From an uncultured Verrucomicrobiales bacterium (GTDB lineage: Bacteria; Verrucomicrobiota; Verrucomicrobiia; Limisphaerales; Palsa-1400), in assembly GCA_903927905.1 (NCBI GenBank), contig CAIYOY010000037.1:1-42827 (forward strand): DNA of 42,827 nucleotides, in the 5' to 3' direction. Below the pieces are notes generated by a model. It ran no database searches and had not been told where the DNA came from. It saw only the letters and a program-made list of their open reading frames with translations. The position numbers were made by a program, and so were the translations under genes. Positions 16,725 through 26,471 of the stretch are shown here, in pieces (within the stretch, counting starts at the first letter, position 1; every line of letters begins with the position of its first letter).

Positions 16725-18011
16725 CTAAATCTTTACCGACGCTTCATCGAACTTTTCGAAGCCGGCGACGAGTTCGAGCATGAAGCGGACGGCGGAGCCG
16801 CCGTCAATCACACGGTGGTCGTAGGACAAGGCCAGCGGAAGCATGAGGCGGGGTTCGATTTTGCCGTCGCGCACGACGGGTTTCATCAGGCCGCGGCCGA
16901 TGCCGAGGATGGCGACTTCGGGGCGGTTGATGATGGGCGTGAAATGCGCGCCGCCAATGCCGCCTTGGTTGGAAATGGTGAAGGTGCCGCCTTGCAGTTC
17001 GTCCATGGAGACTTTGCGGTCGCGCGTTTTTAACGCGAGGTCGTTCAGTTCTTTGGAGAGGGTGACGATGTCTTTTTTGTCGGCGTCACGCAGGACGGGG
17101 ACGATGAGGCCCTGATCGGTGTCCACGGCCATGCCGATGTTGAAATATTCTTTCCAGATGACTTCGTTGTTCGTTTCATCGAGGCTGGTGTTGAAGACGG
17201 GGTGTTTCTTCAAGGCGTCGGCGACGATGCGCAGGGCGAAGGAAGTGAGCGTAAGGCGCGCACCTTTTTTGTCGTAGGCTTCGGCGTATTTTTTACGCAG
17301 CTCGGTGACGAGGGTGATGTCGGCTTCGTCGAATTGGGTGACGCGCGGGACGGCGGCCCAGCTTTCGGACATGCGCTGGCTGATGACTTTCCGGAGCGGA
17401 GTCATCGGCTTTTTGGCGATCTGGCCCCATTTGGAAAAGTCTATTTGCGGAGCGGGGGCTGCCGAGCGGATGCTCGGCGCTCCGGGGGCGGCGGCAGGAC
17501 GGGCGGCCTGTTGTTGCAAGCGAGCGATGTAGGCGCGGACATCGGCCATGATGATCCGTCCGCCGTTTTCGCTGCCGCGAATTTTTCTCAGGTTGATGCC
17601 GAGTTCACGCGTCAAACGGCGGATGGTGGGAGAGGACGCGGGTTCGGGGCCGTCTTCGGCTGGTTCTTCGATGGCTTCAACGGGTTCTTCTTCCACGGGC
17701 GCAGCGGCACGAGGGGCAGCAGCTTTGGCCGGGGCCGGTTTTGCGGCGGGCGCGGGTTTAGCCGCAGCAGGAGCGCCGACGCTTTCGCCGATGGAAATAA
17801 TGGGCGCACCAACGGAAATTTTATCACCGACGGAAACCAAAATTTTGGTGACTTTGCCGGAGGCGGAAGCGGGGACGGGGGCGACGGCTTTGCCGGTTTC
17901 GAGTTCGATGACGCCCTGGCCTTTGTTGATTTGATCGCCTTCTTTGACGAGGATGCCGACGACCGTGCCGGAATCCACACCTTCACCCAACGGAGGTAAT
18001 TTAAGATCCAT
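16725..18011 (-). CDS. aceF: pyruvate dehydrogenase E2, dihydrolipoamide acetyltransferase
   Basis: N-terminal lipoyl domain with GVIELETGKAVAPVPA, Ala/Pro linker, peripheral-subunit-binding region, catalytic SYDHRVIDGGSAVRFM. Confidence 0.94.
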   Translation of the reverse strand: MDLKLPPLGEGVDSGTVVGILVKEGDQINKGQGVIELETGKAVAPVPASASGKVTKILVSVGDKISVGAPIISIGESVGAPAAAKPAPAAKPAPAKAAAPRAAAPVEEEPVEAIEEPAEDGPEPASSPTIRRLTRELGINLRKIRGSENGGRIIMADVRAYIARLQQQAARPAAAPGAPSIRSAAPAPQIDFSKWGQIAKKPMTPLRKVISQRMSESWAAVPRVTQFDEADITLVTELRKKYAEAYDKKGARLTLTSFALRIVADALKKHPVFNTSLDETNNEVIWKEYFNIGMAVDTDQGLIVPVLRDADKKDIVTLSKELNDLALKTRDRKVSMDELQGGTFTISNQGGIGGAHFTPIINRPEVAILGIGRGLMKPVVRDGKIEPRLMLPLALSYDHRVIDGGSAVRFMLELVAGFEKFDEASVKI

Positions 18012-18019
18012 AAAATTGA

Positions 18020-20758
18020 TTAAATGGTGACGAGCTGCGGAGACGTTTTCTCCGGGTTAACGTTCAAGTCCTTGATGGCCTGGGCGACGACATTGCGTTC
18101 GATCAGGCCGCGTTGCGCAAGCGCGGAAAGAGTGGCGATGACGGTACATTCGGCGTCGATTTCAAAAAACCGGCGGAGATTGCCGCGCGTTTCACTGCGA
18201 CCAAAGCCGTCAGTGCCCAAAGTGGTCAAACCGCCGGGCACCCATTTCGCGATCTGGTCCGGCACAATTTTCATGTAATCGGACACGGCGATGAACGGGC
18301 CCTTTTCGTTTTCCAAAAGCTGTTGGACGTAACATTTCTTCGGCGTTTCCTCGGGGTGCAGCATGTTCCAGCGTTCGGTGAGAATGCCGTCGTTGCGCAG
18401 ATTTTTGTAACTGGTCGCGCTCCAGACATCGGCGGAGACGTCGTATTTCTCCGCGAGAATTTCCTGAGCGCGCAAGGCCGAGCGGATGATGCTGCCACTG
18501 CCGAAAATCTGCGCCTTGTGCTTCTTGCCTTCGGGGCCGGTGTTAAATTTATAAAGTCCCTTGAGAATCCCATCTTCCACGCCTTCGGGCATCGGTGGCA
18601 TCAGATAATTTTCGTTGTAGAGACAGAGATAATAGAAAATTTCCTCGCCGTTCTCGAACATCCGCTTCATGCCGTCGCAAACGATGGCGGTGACTTCGTA
18701 ACCGAAGGCGGGGTCGTAACAATAAAGATTCGGGACGGTGCTGGCCATCAGGGGGCTGTGGCCGTCTTGATGTTGCAAACCTTCGCCGTTCAGCGTGGTG
18801 CGTCCGGAAGTGGCGCCGAGGAGAAAACCTTTTGTGCGGCTGTCAGCAGCGAGCCAGATTTGATCGCCGACCCGTTGGAAGCCGAACATCGAATAATAGA
18901 TATAAAACGGAATCAGATTCACGCCGTGATTCGCATAAGCCGTGCCCGCCGCCACGAACGACGACATCGAACCCGCCTCGGTGATGCCTTCTTCCAAAAT
19001 CTGCCCATCTTTCGCTTCGTGATAAAAGGTCAGGCCCTTGTTGTCCACCGGTTCATAAAGCTGTCCCTTGGACGAATAAATCCCCACTTCGCTGAACAAC
19101 GGATCAATCCCGAAGGTGCGCGCTTCATCCGGCACGATCGGCACCACATTCCGCCCCATCGTTTTATTCCGGATCAACGCTGTCAACAAACGGACAAACG
19201 TCATGGTGGTCGAAGCCTCGGCGCCGGTTCCATTCACATAAGCGGGAAACTCCGCCAATTTCGGCGTCTGGAGTGCAGGGGCTTTGACCGAACGTTTCGG
19301 CACAAACCCGCCGAGTTTTTTGCGGCGTTCCAAAAGATATTTGATTTCCGGTGAATCTTTCGCCGGGCGATGGAACGGGGTCTCGGCAATGTCATCATCG
19401 CTGATGCCGATGTCGAAACGTTCGCGGAACTCACGCAGTTCCTTTTCGTTCATCTTCTTCTGCTGATGCGAGATATTGCGGCCTTCGCCGGCTTCGCCGA
19501 GTCCGTAGCCCTTGACCGTCTTGGCCAGAATGACCGTCGGGCCGCCTTTGTGCTCCATCGCGGCCTTGTAGGCGGCATAAACTTTTTTCGGATCGTGCCC
19601 GCCGCGAACCAGTTTGGTCAGATCGCTGTCGCTCAGGTGATTCACCAACTGCAGCAACTCGGGATATTTGCCGAAGAAATGTTTCCGGATGTAACTGCCG
19701 TGTTCGACGATGTATTTCTGGTAATCCCCGTCCACCGCTTCTTCCATGCGCTTGACCAACAGGCCGGTGGTGTCTTTCGCGAGCAATTCGTCCCAGGCGG
19801 AACCCCAAATCACTTTGATCACATTCCAGCCAGCACCACGGAAAACGCCTTCGAGTTCTTGAATGATTTTGCCGTTGCCGCGCACCGGGCCGTCCAACCG
19901 CTGTAAATTACAATTTACCACCCAAACCACATTATCCAAATTCTCCCGAGCCGCCATGGCCAGGGAGCCGAGCGTTTCCACTTCATCGGATTCGCCATCG
20001 CCGATGAAAGCCCAGATCTTGGGTTCATGTTCTGATTTGAGGAAACCGCGCGCCTTCATGTAGCGGACAAACCGTGCATGATAAATCGACATGATCGGCC
20101 CCAACCCCATCGAGACGGTCGGAAACTGCCAGAATTCTGGCATCAAATAAGGATGCGGGTACGAAGACAAACCGCCGCCATCGGCGAGTTCGCGGCGAAA
20201 ATTGTGCAGATGCCCTTCGTCCAAACGATATTCGAGAAAGGCGCGGGCGTAATTGCCGGGAGTCGTATGGCCTTGAAAATAAATCAGATCCGCCGGACGA
20301 TCACCATCGCCGCCGCGGAAAAAATGGTTGTAGGCCACTTCATATAAAGTAGCCATGGAAGCATAACTCGAAATATGTCCACCGACGCCGGTATCGCCGC
20401 GCTGACCGTTGACGACCATGGCCATGGCGTTCCAACGGGCCAAGCTTTTGATGCGGCGTTCCAATTCGCGATTTCCCGGATAAGCCGGCTGTTCGCCGAC
20501 GGGAATGGTATTAACGTAAGGCGTGCCGACCGGGCGTGGTCCGCCGCCGCTTAGTTGCAGGCGTTGCAGGAGAGATTCGAGCGTGGCCTTGGCCTTTTGC
20601 GTCCCTTGATTGCGCACCATGTAATCCAGCATGTCATCCATGCCGTTATTCGGGCCGTTATTCGGGCCGCTGGGCGTGGAGGAAGAATAATCTTCCGCCA
20701 CCCGACCGGGCGGTTTCGTGCTTGTTTTTGTATTTAGTGCTTCCATCTGACTCTGCAT
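18020..20758 (-). CDS. aceE: pyruvate dehydrogenase E1, homodimeric type
   Basis: 912 aa; GVGGHISSYASMATLYEVAYNHFF, FIGDGESDEVETLGSLAMAARENLDNVVWVVNCNLQRLDGPVRGN thiamine-diphosphate motif; adjacent to E2. Confidence 0.96.
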   Translation of the reverse strand: MQSQMEALNTKTSTKPPGRVAEDYSSSTPSGPNNGPNNGMDDMLDYMVRNQGTQKAKATLESLLQRLQLSGGGPRPVGTPYVNTIPVGEQPAYPGNRELERRIKSLARWNAMAMVVNGQRGDTGVGGHISSYASMATLYEVAYNHFFRGGDGDRPADLIYFQGHTTPGNYARAFLEYRLDEGHLHNFRRELADGGGLSSYPHPYLMPEFWQFPTVSMGLGPIMSIYHARFVRYMKARGFLKSEHEPKIWAFIGDGESDEVETLGSLAMAARENLDNVVWVVNCNLQRLDGPVRGNGKIIQELEGVFRGAGWNVIKVIWGSAWDELLAKDTTGLLVKRMEEAVDGDYQKYIVEHGSYIRKHFFGKYPELLQLVNHLSDSDLTKLVRGGHDPKKVYAAYKAAMEHKGGPTVILAKTVKGYGLGEAGEGRNISHQQKKMNEKELREFRERFDIGISDDDIAETPFHRPAKDSPEIKYLLERRKKLGGFVPKRSVKAPALQTPKLAEFPAYVNGTGAEASTTMTFVRLLTALIRNKTMGRNVVPIVPDEARTFGIDPLFSEVGIYSSKGQLYEPVDNKGLTFYHEAKDGQILEEGITEAGSMSSFVAAGTAYANHGVNLIPFYIYYSMFGFQRVGDQIWLAADSRTKGFLLGATSGRTTLNGEGLQHQDGHSPLMASTVPNLYCYDPAFGYEVTAIVCDGMKRMFENGEEIFYYLCLYNENYLMPPMPEGVEDGILKGLYKFNTGPEGKKHKAQIFGSGSIIRSALRAQEILAEKYDVSADVWSATSYKNLRNDGILTERWNMLHPEETPKKCYVQQLLENEKGPFIAVSDYMKIVPDQIAKWVPGGLTTLGTDGFGRSETRGNLRRFFEIDAECTVIATLSALAQRGLIERNVVAQAIKDLNVNPEKTSPQLVTI

Positions 20759-20832
20759 TGCGGCCTATTTTGATGAAGACCGCCGCTTTTGTAAAGCTGC
20801 GCGCATCATACATAACAATATTGCACAAACAA

Positions 20833-21546
20833 ATGAAATGTCTGGATTTGACCCTGCCCACTCCCGCCGCCAATTTGGCGCTGGATGAGGCGCTTCTGGA
20901 TGCGTGCGAGGAGGATGCGGGGCTGGAGGTGCTGCGGTTTTGGGAGCCAAAGGAATATTTTGTGGTGGTCGGCTATGCCAATGAGGTCAAAAAAGAGGCG
21001 AATGTCGGAGCTTGCACGAAAGATAATGTTCCCATTTTGCGGCGATGCACGGGTGGCGGAACGGTTTTGCAGGGGGCGGGTTGTTTGAATTATACCCTGA
21101 TTTTACAGATCGCCGGAAATCCGGCTCTGCAAAATATTACCGGGACAAATCGTTTCATCATGGAACGCCAGCGCAGAGCACTCGCGCCGTTGCTCAGTGC
21201 GCCCATCCGGGTTCAGGGGCACACGGATTTGACGATGCGCGATCTGAAATTTTCCGACAATGCCCAGCGGCGAAAACGGAACGCGCTGATTTTTCACGGG
21301 ACGCTCCTGTTGGATTTTAATCTTTCACAGATCGAAAAATATCTCGCCATGCCTTCGCGCGAGCCGGATTACCGGCAGAATCGGCGGCACACGGATTTTT
21401 TGATGAATTTAAATATTCCCATCGCCGGAGTTAAATCTGCGCTTACGTCAGGCTGGCTGGCCGGGGAGGTTTTAGATCAAGCACCGGATTTTCAAAAACT
21501 GCTCACGGAGAAATATGAACAGACCGAGTGGAATCTGAAATTTTAA
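20833..21546 (+). CDS. lipoate-protein ligase A / lipoyl-octanoyl transferase family protein
   Basis: MKCLDLTLPTPAANLALDEALLDACEE...VLRRCTGGGTVLQGAGCLNYTLIL-type motif (RRCTGGGTVLQ); divergent from aceE with about 74 bp between them. Confidence 0.85.
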   Translation: MKCLDLTLPTPAANLALDEALLDACEEDAGLEVLRFWEPKEYFVVVGYANEVKKEANVGACTKDNVPILRRCTGGGTVLQGAGCLNYTLILQIAGNPALQNITGTNRFIMERQRRALAPLLSAPIRVQGHTDLTMRDLKFSDNAQRRKRNALIFHGTLLLDFNLSQIEKYLAMPSREPDYRQNRRHTDFLMNLNIPIAGVKSALTSGWLAGEVLDQAPDFQKLLTEKYEQTEWNLKF

Positions 21547-21555
21547 TGGCCGGAT

Positions 21556-22358
21556 TTACTTGGAATAATAGGCGAGAAGTTTTCCCAGATTTTCTTCGTT
21601 CAAATAGCCGGGCATTCCTTCAAAACGCACGTAGCCGTGCGGGTCAATGAGCATGGCGTGCGGGATGCCTTTGACTTCGATTTGACGCATCATTCGGGCG
21701 CCGGGATCAATCGCGACGGAATAATCTATATGCGGGCTGGCCAAGGCACGCACTTTATCTTCCTGTTCGTCACTCAAGCCGACAAAGGTTACTTGGTCTT
21801 TATATTTGGCGTACAGTCCGTTGAGGTGGGGAATAGCCGCCTTGCAAGGGCCGCACCAGGTCGCCCAAAAATCAATCAGGATAAATTTGCCATCCGTGTT
21901 GGGCTGCGGCGTCAGCCACTTGTCCACGACAAAATTCGGCGCTTTCTGATGCAGAAAAGATTTGGCGTAGAGTTTTGGAACCACAATGTCCACAGGCCCG
22001 GCGGTCGGCGATGCTGACCGAACTGGAGTTGCGTTGGCGGTCGGAGGGTTGGCGGCGGGCGCGACTCGATTTTATTGAGATACGCGGCGGTGCCGGCGGC
22101 GCGCTGCTGTTCGGCGGTCTGGGCGGTATCGGCGTTGAAATGAAAATGCTGTTGCATCTCCGGGTCAAGGTCTTTCAATTTCGCGTTGCCGATGCCGTGG
22201 GCGTAAAAAAAATGGATGTCCGTGGGGGTGACGGTGGTGACGGTGACGTTGCTATAAACCTGGCTGCCGACTTTGAGCGTGGGGAGTTTTTCATCGGCGC
22301 AGTGCGCGGCCAACACCAAGGCAGACAGAGCAAGGGCGGTAATAAATTTGGTTGACAT
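21556..22358 (-). pseudogene. secreted TlpA/thioredoxin-like protein, interrupted by an apparent frameshift
   Basis: N-terminal part MSTKFITALALSALVLAAHCADEKLPTLKVGSQVYSNVTV... in one frame; C-terminal FILIDFWATWCGPCKAAIPHLNGLY in another; frames meet near 22060-22077 in the linker. Confidence 0.75.
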
Positions 22359-22413
22359 AATCCTCAGTATTCGCACTTTAATTTTTTTCTGAAAGGAATT
22401 TGTTCGCGAGTCC

Positions 22414-23523
22414 TCATTTCAGATTTTTAGGATTCAATGGCTGCAAATCTTTTGGCAAAAACAATCCGTCTTTGCGGATCAATTCGCCATCAAACCATAC
22501 TTCGCCACCACCCCATTCCGGACGTTGAATCAGCACCATGTCCCAATGCACCGCCGAGCGGTTGCCGTTGTCGCATATCTCATAAGCCTGACCGGGCGTG
22601 AAATGCAGCGAACCGGCGATTTTTTCATCGAACAAAATATCGCACATCGGATTCAGGATGTAAGGATTGAAGCCGAGAGAAAATTCGCCGATGTAACGGG
22701 CTCCAGGATCGGTGTCCAGGATTTCATTCAAGCGCTTGGTGTTGTTGGACGTGGCCTTGATGATTTTGCCGTCTTTAAATTCGAGACGCACGTTTTCAAA
22801 TTTGGTGCCGGAATAGAGCGTCGGCGTGTTGTACTGAATCACGCCTTGGACGGAATTTTTGATCGGACAACTGAACACTTCGCCGTCGGGGATGTTCCGG
22901 TCGCCCCGGCACAGTTGGGCCCCGATACCCTTGATGCTGAAACGCAAATCGGTGCCGGGACTCTTGAGATGCACCTCGCCCGTTTTTTTCATGCGCGTTT
23001 GCAGCGGAAGCATGGCCTTGGCCATCTTCGGATAATCCATCGTGCAAACATCAAAATAAAGATTCTCGAAGGCCTCCGTGCTCATGTTGGCCGCCTGAGC
23101 CATGCTGGGAGAAGGCCAGCGCAACACGCACCATTTCGTTTTATTGACACGATAATTCAGGACCGGGCGAATGGCCCTGGAATACAGCGACATCAAATTG
23201 CTCGGCACATCGGAATTTTCGCTGGTATTGTCCGCACCGCGCACGGCGATGTAAGCCTGCATCTTTTTCATGCGGGCCAGTTCAATCCCGCTGACCAGCT
23301 TGGCATGTGGCGCGTTGGTTTCGCGGACGACTTCCCGGCTGACGCGGGTATGACGGGTCTCGACAATTGGAATCGCACCCACGCTCCGGACCGAGCGCAT
23401 GAGCTCGATGGTGAATTCATCCGGCACGTCAATCATATCCAGCAGGATGCGCTCACCCTTTTTGAGTTTGGTGGAATATTTTACCAGCAAATCCGCGAGT
23501 TTCTTGTAACGAGTGTCTGTCAT
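22414..23523 (-). CDS. M29-family aminopeptidase
   Basis: 369 aa; [10 protein letters not shown]...[25 protein letters not shown]...[11 protein letters not shown]...[11 protein letters not shown]...SAVHWDMVL. Confidence 0.85.
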   Translation of the reverse strand: MTDTRYKKLADLLVKYSTKLKKGERILLDMIDVPDEFTIELMRSVRSVGAIPIVETRHTRVSREVVRETNAPHAKLVSGIELARMKKMQAYIAVRGADNTSENSDVPSNLMSLYSRAIRPVLNYRVNKTKWCVLRWPSPSMAQAANMSTEAFENLYFDVCTMDYPKMAKAMLPLQTRMKKTGEVHLKSPGTDLRFSIKGIGAQLCRGDRNIPDGEVFSCPIKNSVQGVIQYNTPTLYSGTKFENVRLEFKDGKIIKATSNNTKRLNEILDTDPGARYIGEFSLGFNPYILNPMCDILFDEKIAGSLHFTPGQAYEICDNGNRSAVHWDMVLIQRPEWGGGEVWFDGELIRKDGLFLPKDLQPLNPKNLK

Positions 23524-23529
23524 ATCATT

Positions 23530-24177
23530 CTATTGTAGCATGGTCTCTTTGCGCCGCAAAATCCGTTCCCGTTTTTTGATTTCAGTCCGCAATAAATCTT
23601 CCGCCGACCAGCCGTTATCTTGAGCTTCTTGGGCCAGGGCAAATAATTGTCCGGCGATGGCCCGTTTGGTCAGCGATGATTTCGCCGAATCCAGCAATTT
23701 TGCCTTGCGCGCCTTCTTGACCAGTTTCTCCGCGCGCATCAGTGCGGGCAAATGTTTCGGGATGCCGTCCAGCGCGGATTTGCGCGCGTGCCGGGTGCCG
23801 TGTTTTTCGGCTTTCTTGATTTGCTCCCAATTGGCCCAGACTTCATTAATGTCTTTGACCTTGGTTTTGCCGAAAACGTGCGGGTGGCGGCGAATTAATT
23901 TCTCCACCAAGTGGCGCGTCATCTTTTCAAAATCAAAAACGCCGCGCTCCTTCGCCAGTTGGCAGTGAAACACCACATGCAGCAGCAAGTCGCCGATTTC
24001 TTCCGCCATTTCCTTGTCGTCCTTTGCTTCGATGGCGTCCACCAATTCATACACTTCCTCCACCGCCATCAACCGGATGCTCATGTGGTCCTGCTCGCGG
24101 TCCCATGGGCAACCGGTGGGCGAGCGCAATTTCGCCATGACGCGAAGCAAATCGTTGATGGCCGGCTTCTTTTTCAC
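23530..24177 (-). CDS. mazG: nucleoside triphosphate pyrophosphohydrolase MazG
   Basis: LRSPTGCPWDREQDHMSIRLMAVEEVYELVDAIEAKDDKEMAEEIGDLLLHVVFHCQLA. Confidence 0.94.
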   Translation of the reverse strand: MKKKPAINDLLRVMAKLRSPTGCPWDREQDHMSIRLMAVEEVYELVDAIEAKDDKEMAEEIGDLLLHVVFHCQLAKERGVFDFEKMTRHLVEKLIRRHPHVFGKTKVKDINEVWANWEQIKKAEKHGTRHARKSALDGIPKHLPALMRAEKLVKKARKAKLLDSAKSSLTKRAIAGQLFALAQEAQDNGWSAEDLLRTEIKKRERILRRKETMLQ

Positions 24178-25247
24178 AAGATCACGAGATTATCCCGATG
24201 CACCACCACGTCGGTGGCTTGATGCGCCACCAACCTCGCCGAATCCGCATCGCAAATGCCGCGCGCAAATTCCGTCCCGTCCTGGTCGCACAAACGCACG
24301 ACCTCTCCAGCAGCAAAGCTCCCTTCGCATCGCACAATGCCCGGCGGCAAAAGGCTTTTACCCTTTTCTCGCAGAGCTTTCTTGGCCCCATCATCCAGAT
24401 ACAGCGTGCCTTTCGGATGATGAAAAAATGCGATCCAGCGTTTCCGCCCGGTCAGCTTGGTCGCTTGCGGAACAAAAATCGTTCCCTCGTTGCTGCCCGC
24501 CAGAATATCGGCCAACACCGATTTCTTTTTTCCAGACGCAATGACCAGCGGAATACCGGAACGGATGACTATTTTTGCCGCCTGAAGTTTTGAAGCCATC
24601 CCGCCGACAGCCGTTTCGCTTTCGGTGCCGCTGGCCATTTTTTCCACGGTGCCGTCCAGATTTTCCACGGCGGAAAGAATCTTAGCGTCCTGTTTCCCGT
24701 AATTTTCCATCAAGCCATCCACCGTCGTCAAAATCACCAGCAAATCCGCCGGCAGCAAACACGCCACCAGGGCAGAGAGTTTGTCATTATCGCCAAAGCG
24801 CAATTCAGTAAAGGAGATGGCATCGTTTTCATTGATGATCGGCACCACGCCATGCCGCAGGAGCGTGACCAAAGTATTGCGCGCGTTCAGGTGGCGTTCG
24901 TGATGTTCCAAATCGTCATGCGTCAACAACACCTGCGCGACCTGGAAACCTGCTTCCCCAAAAAGCTTTTCATACATCGTCATCAGTCGCGATTGCCCGA
25001 CCGCCGCGCAGGCTTGCAGTTCGGAAAGAATGGCCGGGCGTTTTTTATAACCGAGCGCGCCCATACCCGCGCCCACCGCGCCCGAACTCACGATGACGAC
25101 CTCTTTGCCGCTGGCGCGAATGGCCGCCACTTGCGCCACTAATTGGCCCATTTGCGCCAAATCAGGCTGCTTCTGGCTGTCTGTCAGGACGCCAGTGCCC
25201 AGTTTGACGACCACGCGACTGGCTTTGGTCAATGGTTCACGATGCAT
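24174..25247 (-). CDS. proB: glutamate 5-kinase
   Basis: SRVVVKLGTGVLTD, VIVSSGAVGAGMGALGYKKRP, INENDAISFTELRFGDNDKLSALVA; C-terminal PUA-like region; start taken at MHREPLTK. Confidence 0.95.
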   Translation of the reverse strand: MHREPLTKASRVVVKLGTGVLTDSQKQPDLAQMGQLVAQVAAIRASGKEVVIVSSGAVGAGMGALGYKKRPAILSELQACAAVGQSRLMTMYEKLFGEAGFQVAQVLLTHDDLEHHERHLNARNTLVTLLRHGVVPIINENDAISFTELRFGDNDKLSALVACLLPADLLVILTTVDGLMENYGKQDAKILSAVENLDGTVEKMASGTESETAVGGMASKLQAAKIVIRSGIPLVIASGKKKSVLADILAGSNEGTIFVPQATKLTGRKRWIAFFHHPKGTLYLDDGAKKALREKGKSLLPPGIVRCEGSFAAGEVVRLCDQDGTEFARGICDADSARLVAHQATDVVVHRDNLVIL

Positions 25248-25284
25248 ATATCCGGGCGCAAAGATGGATGGAAATGCCCAAAGT

Positions 25285-25371
25285 TCCAAGCTTCAAACTC
25301 CAAACTTAAAATGCGAGGCCTCGCTTGAGCAATTTTGGAATTTGAATTTTCTTTGGAGCTTGAAGCTTGGA
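25285..25371. repeat. imperfect inverted repeat with 20-bp arms and nested 12-bp palindrome
   Basis: tccaagcttcaaactccaaa ... gcgaggcctcgc ... tttggagcttgaagcttgga (1 mismatch in the arms), 29 bp upstream of the M42 peptidase start. Confidence 0.8.
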
Positions 25372-25400
25372 TTTTGAAGTTTTTCCAGTAACTTGGCTTC

Positions 25401-26471
25401 ATGCGTGATGAATCTTTGCAGTTTTTGAAACAGTTGGTCAACACTCCCAGCCCGAGCGGCCGGGAATTTCGCGGCCAGCGCGTCTGGCTCGATTACGTCA
25501 AACAGTTTGCGGACGACACATTTTCCGATGCCTATGGAAATTGCGTGGCCGTCCTGAACAAAGGCGGTTCACCGCGCCTGATGCTGGCCGCCCATGCCGA
25601 TGAGATCGGCATGTCTGTCAATTATATCACCGATGAGGGCTTTATTTACGTCCGCAAAGTCGGCGGCATTGATCCCGCCATCACCAAGGCCCAGCGCGCC
25701 GTCATTCACAGCAAAAACGGCCCGGTCAAGGGCGTCTTTGGCAATGTCGCCCCGCACCTGATGAAATTTGAAGGCGAACGCAAAATGCCCAAGATGGAAG
25801 ACCTGTTCCTCGACATCGGCGTCAGCAGTAAGAAAGAGGCGGAAAAATTGATCCGCATCGGCGATGCCATCACTTTGAGCGATGAATTTGACACGCTGCG
25901 CGGCGATCTGGCAGTGGCTCGCGCCTTTGATAATCGCATCGGCACTTTTGCCGTGGCCGAAGCGGCCCGGCTGCTCAAAGAAAGCAAAACGAAATTCAGT
26001 CCCGAGATCCTGGTTGTGTCAAACATCATGGAAGAAGTCGGCTTGTTCGGCGCGCGGCAAATCGCCTATTCGCTCAAACCTGATGTGGCCCTCGTCGTGG
26101 ATGTGACCCATGCCACCGATTATCCCACGGTCAGCAAACAACAGCATGGAGATATCAAGGTCGGCCAGGGCCCCGCCCTGACTCATGGCGGCTGCAATCA
26201 CTCCGAGGTCGTGGCGCGTCTGGAAAAAGTGGCCCACGCCAAGAAAATTGCGCTGCAACACGAAGCGACCTCCAGCACCAGCGGCACCGACACCGATGTG
26301 ATTTTCTGGACGCGCGGCGGCATCCCGTGCGCCTTGATCAGCCTGCCCAATCGTTACATGCACTCACCAGTGGAAGTAGTCAGCTTGAAGGACCTCGAGC
26401 AAATTCCCCAATTGATGGTGGCCTTCGCGCAATCGCTGAAAGCGGGCGAAGAATTCAAGGTGCCGATTTAA
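25401..26471 (+). CDS. M42-family metallopeptidase (aminopeptidase/endoglucanase-type)
   Basis: LMLAAHADEIGMSVNYITDEGFIYVRKVGGID; RAFDNRIGTFAVAEAARLL; SNIMEEVGLFGARQIAYSLKPDVALVVDVTHATDYP. Confidence 0.93.
   Translation: MRDESLQFLKQLVNTPSPSGREFRGQRVWLDYVKQFADDTFSDAYGNCVAVLNKGGSPRLMLAAHADEIGMSVNYITDEGFIYVRKVGGIDPAITKAQRAVIHSKNGPVKGVFGNVAPHLMKFEGERKMPKMEDLFLDIGVSSKKEAEKLIRIGDAITLSDEFDTLRGDLAVARAFDNRIGTFAVAEAARLLKESKTKFSPEILVVSNIMEEVGLFGARQIAYSLKPDVALVVDVTHATDYPTVSKQQHGDIKVGQGPALTHGGCNHSEVVARLEKVAHAKKIALQHEATSSTSGTDTDVIFWTRGGIPCALISLPNRYMHSPVEVVSLKDLEQIPQLMVAFAQSLKAGEEFKVPI

Noticed and set aside
18113-19354. 413-aa plus-strand ORF opposite aceE
   Set aside because: Shadow ORF; aceE motifs on the minus strand are continuous
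20640-20672. Tandem 12-bp repeat (cgttattcgggc x2) in aceE encoding GPNNGPNNG
   Set aside because: In-frame linker duplication in a variable N-terminal region; unlikely to be more than slippage
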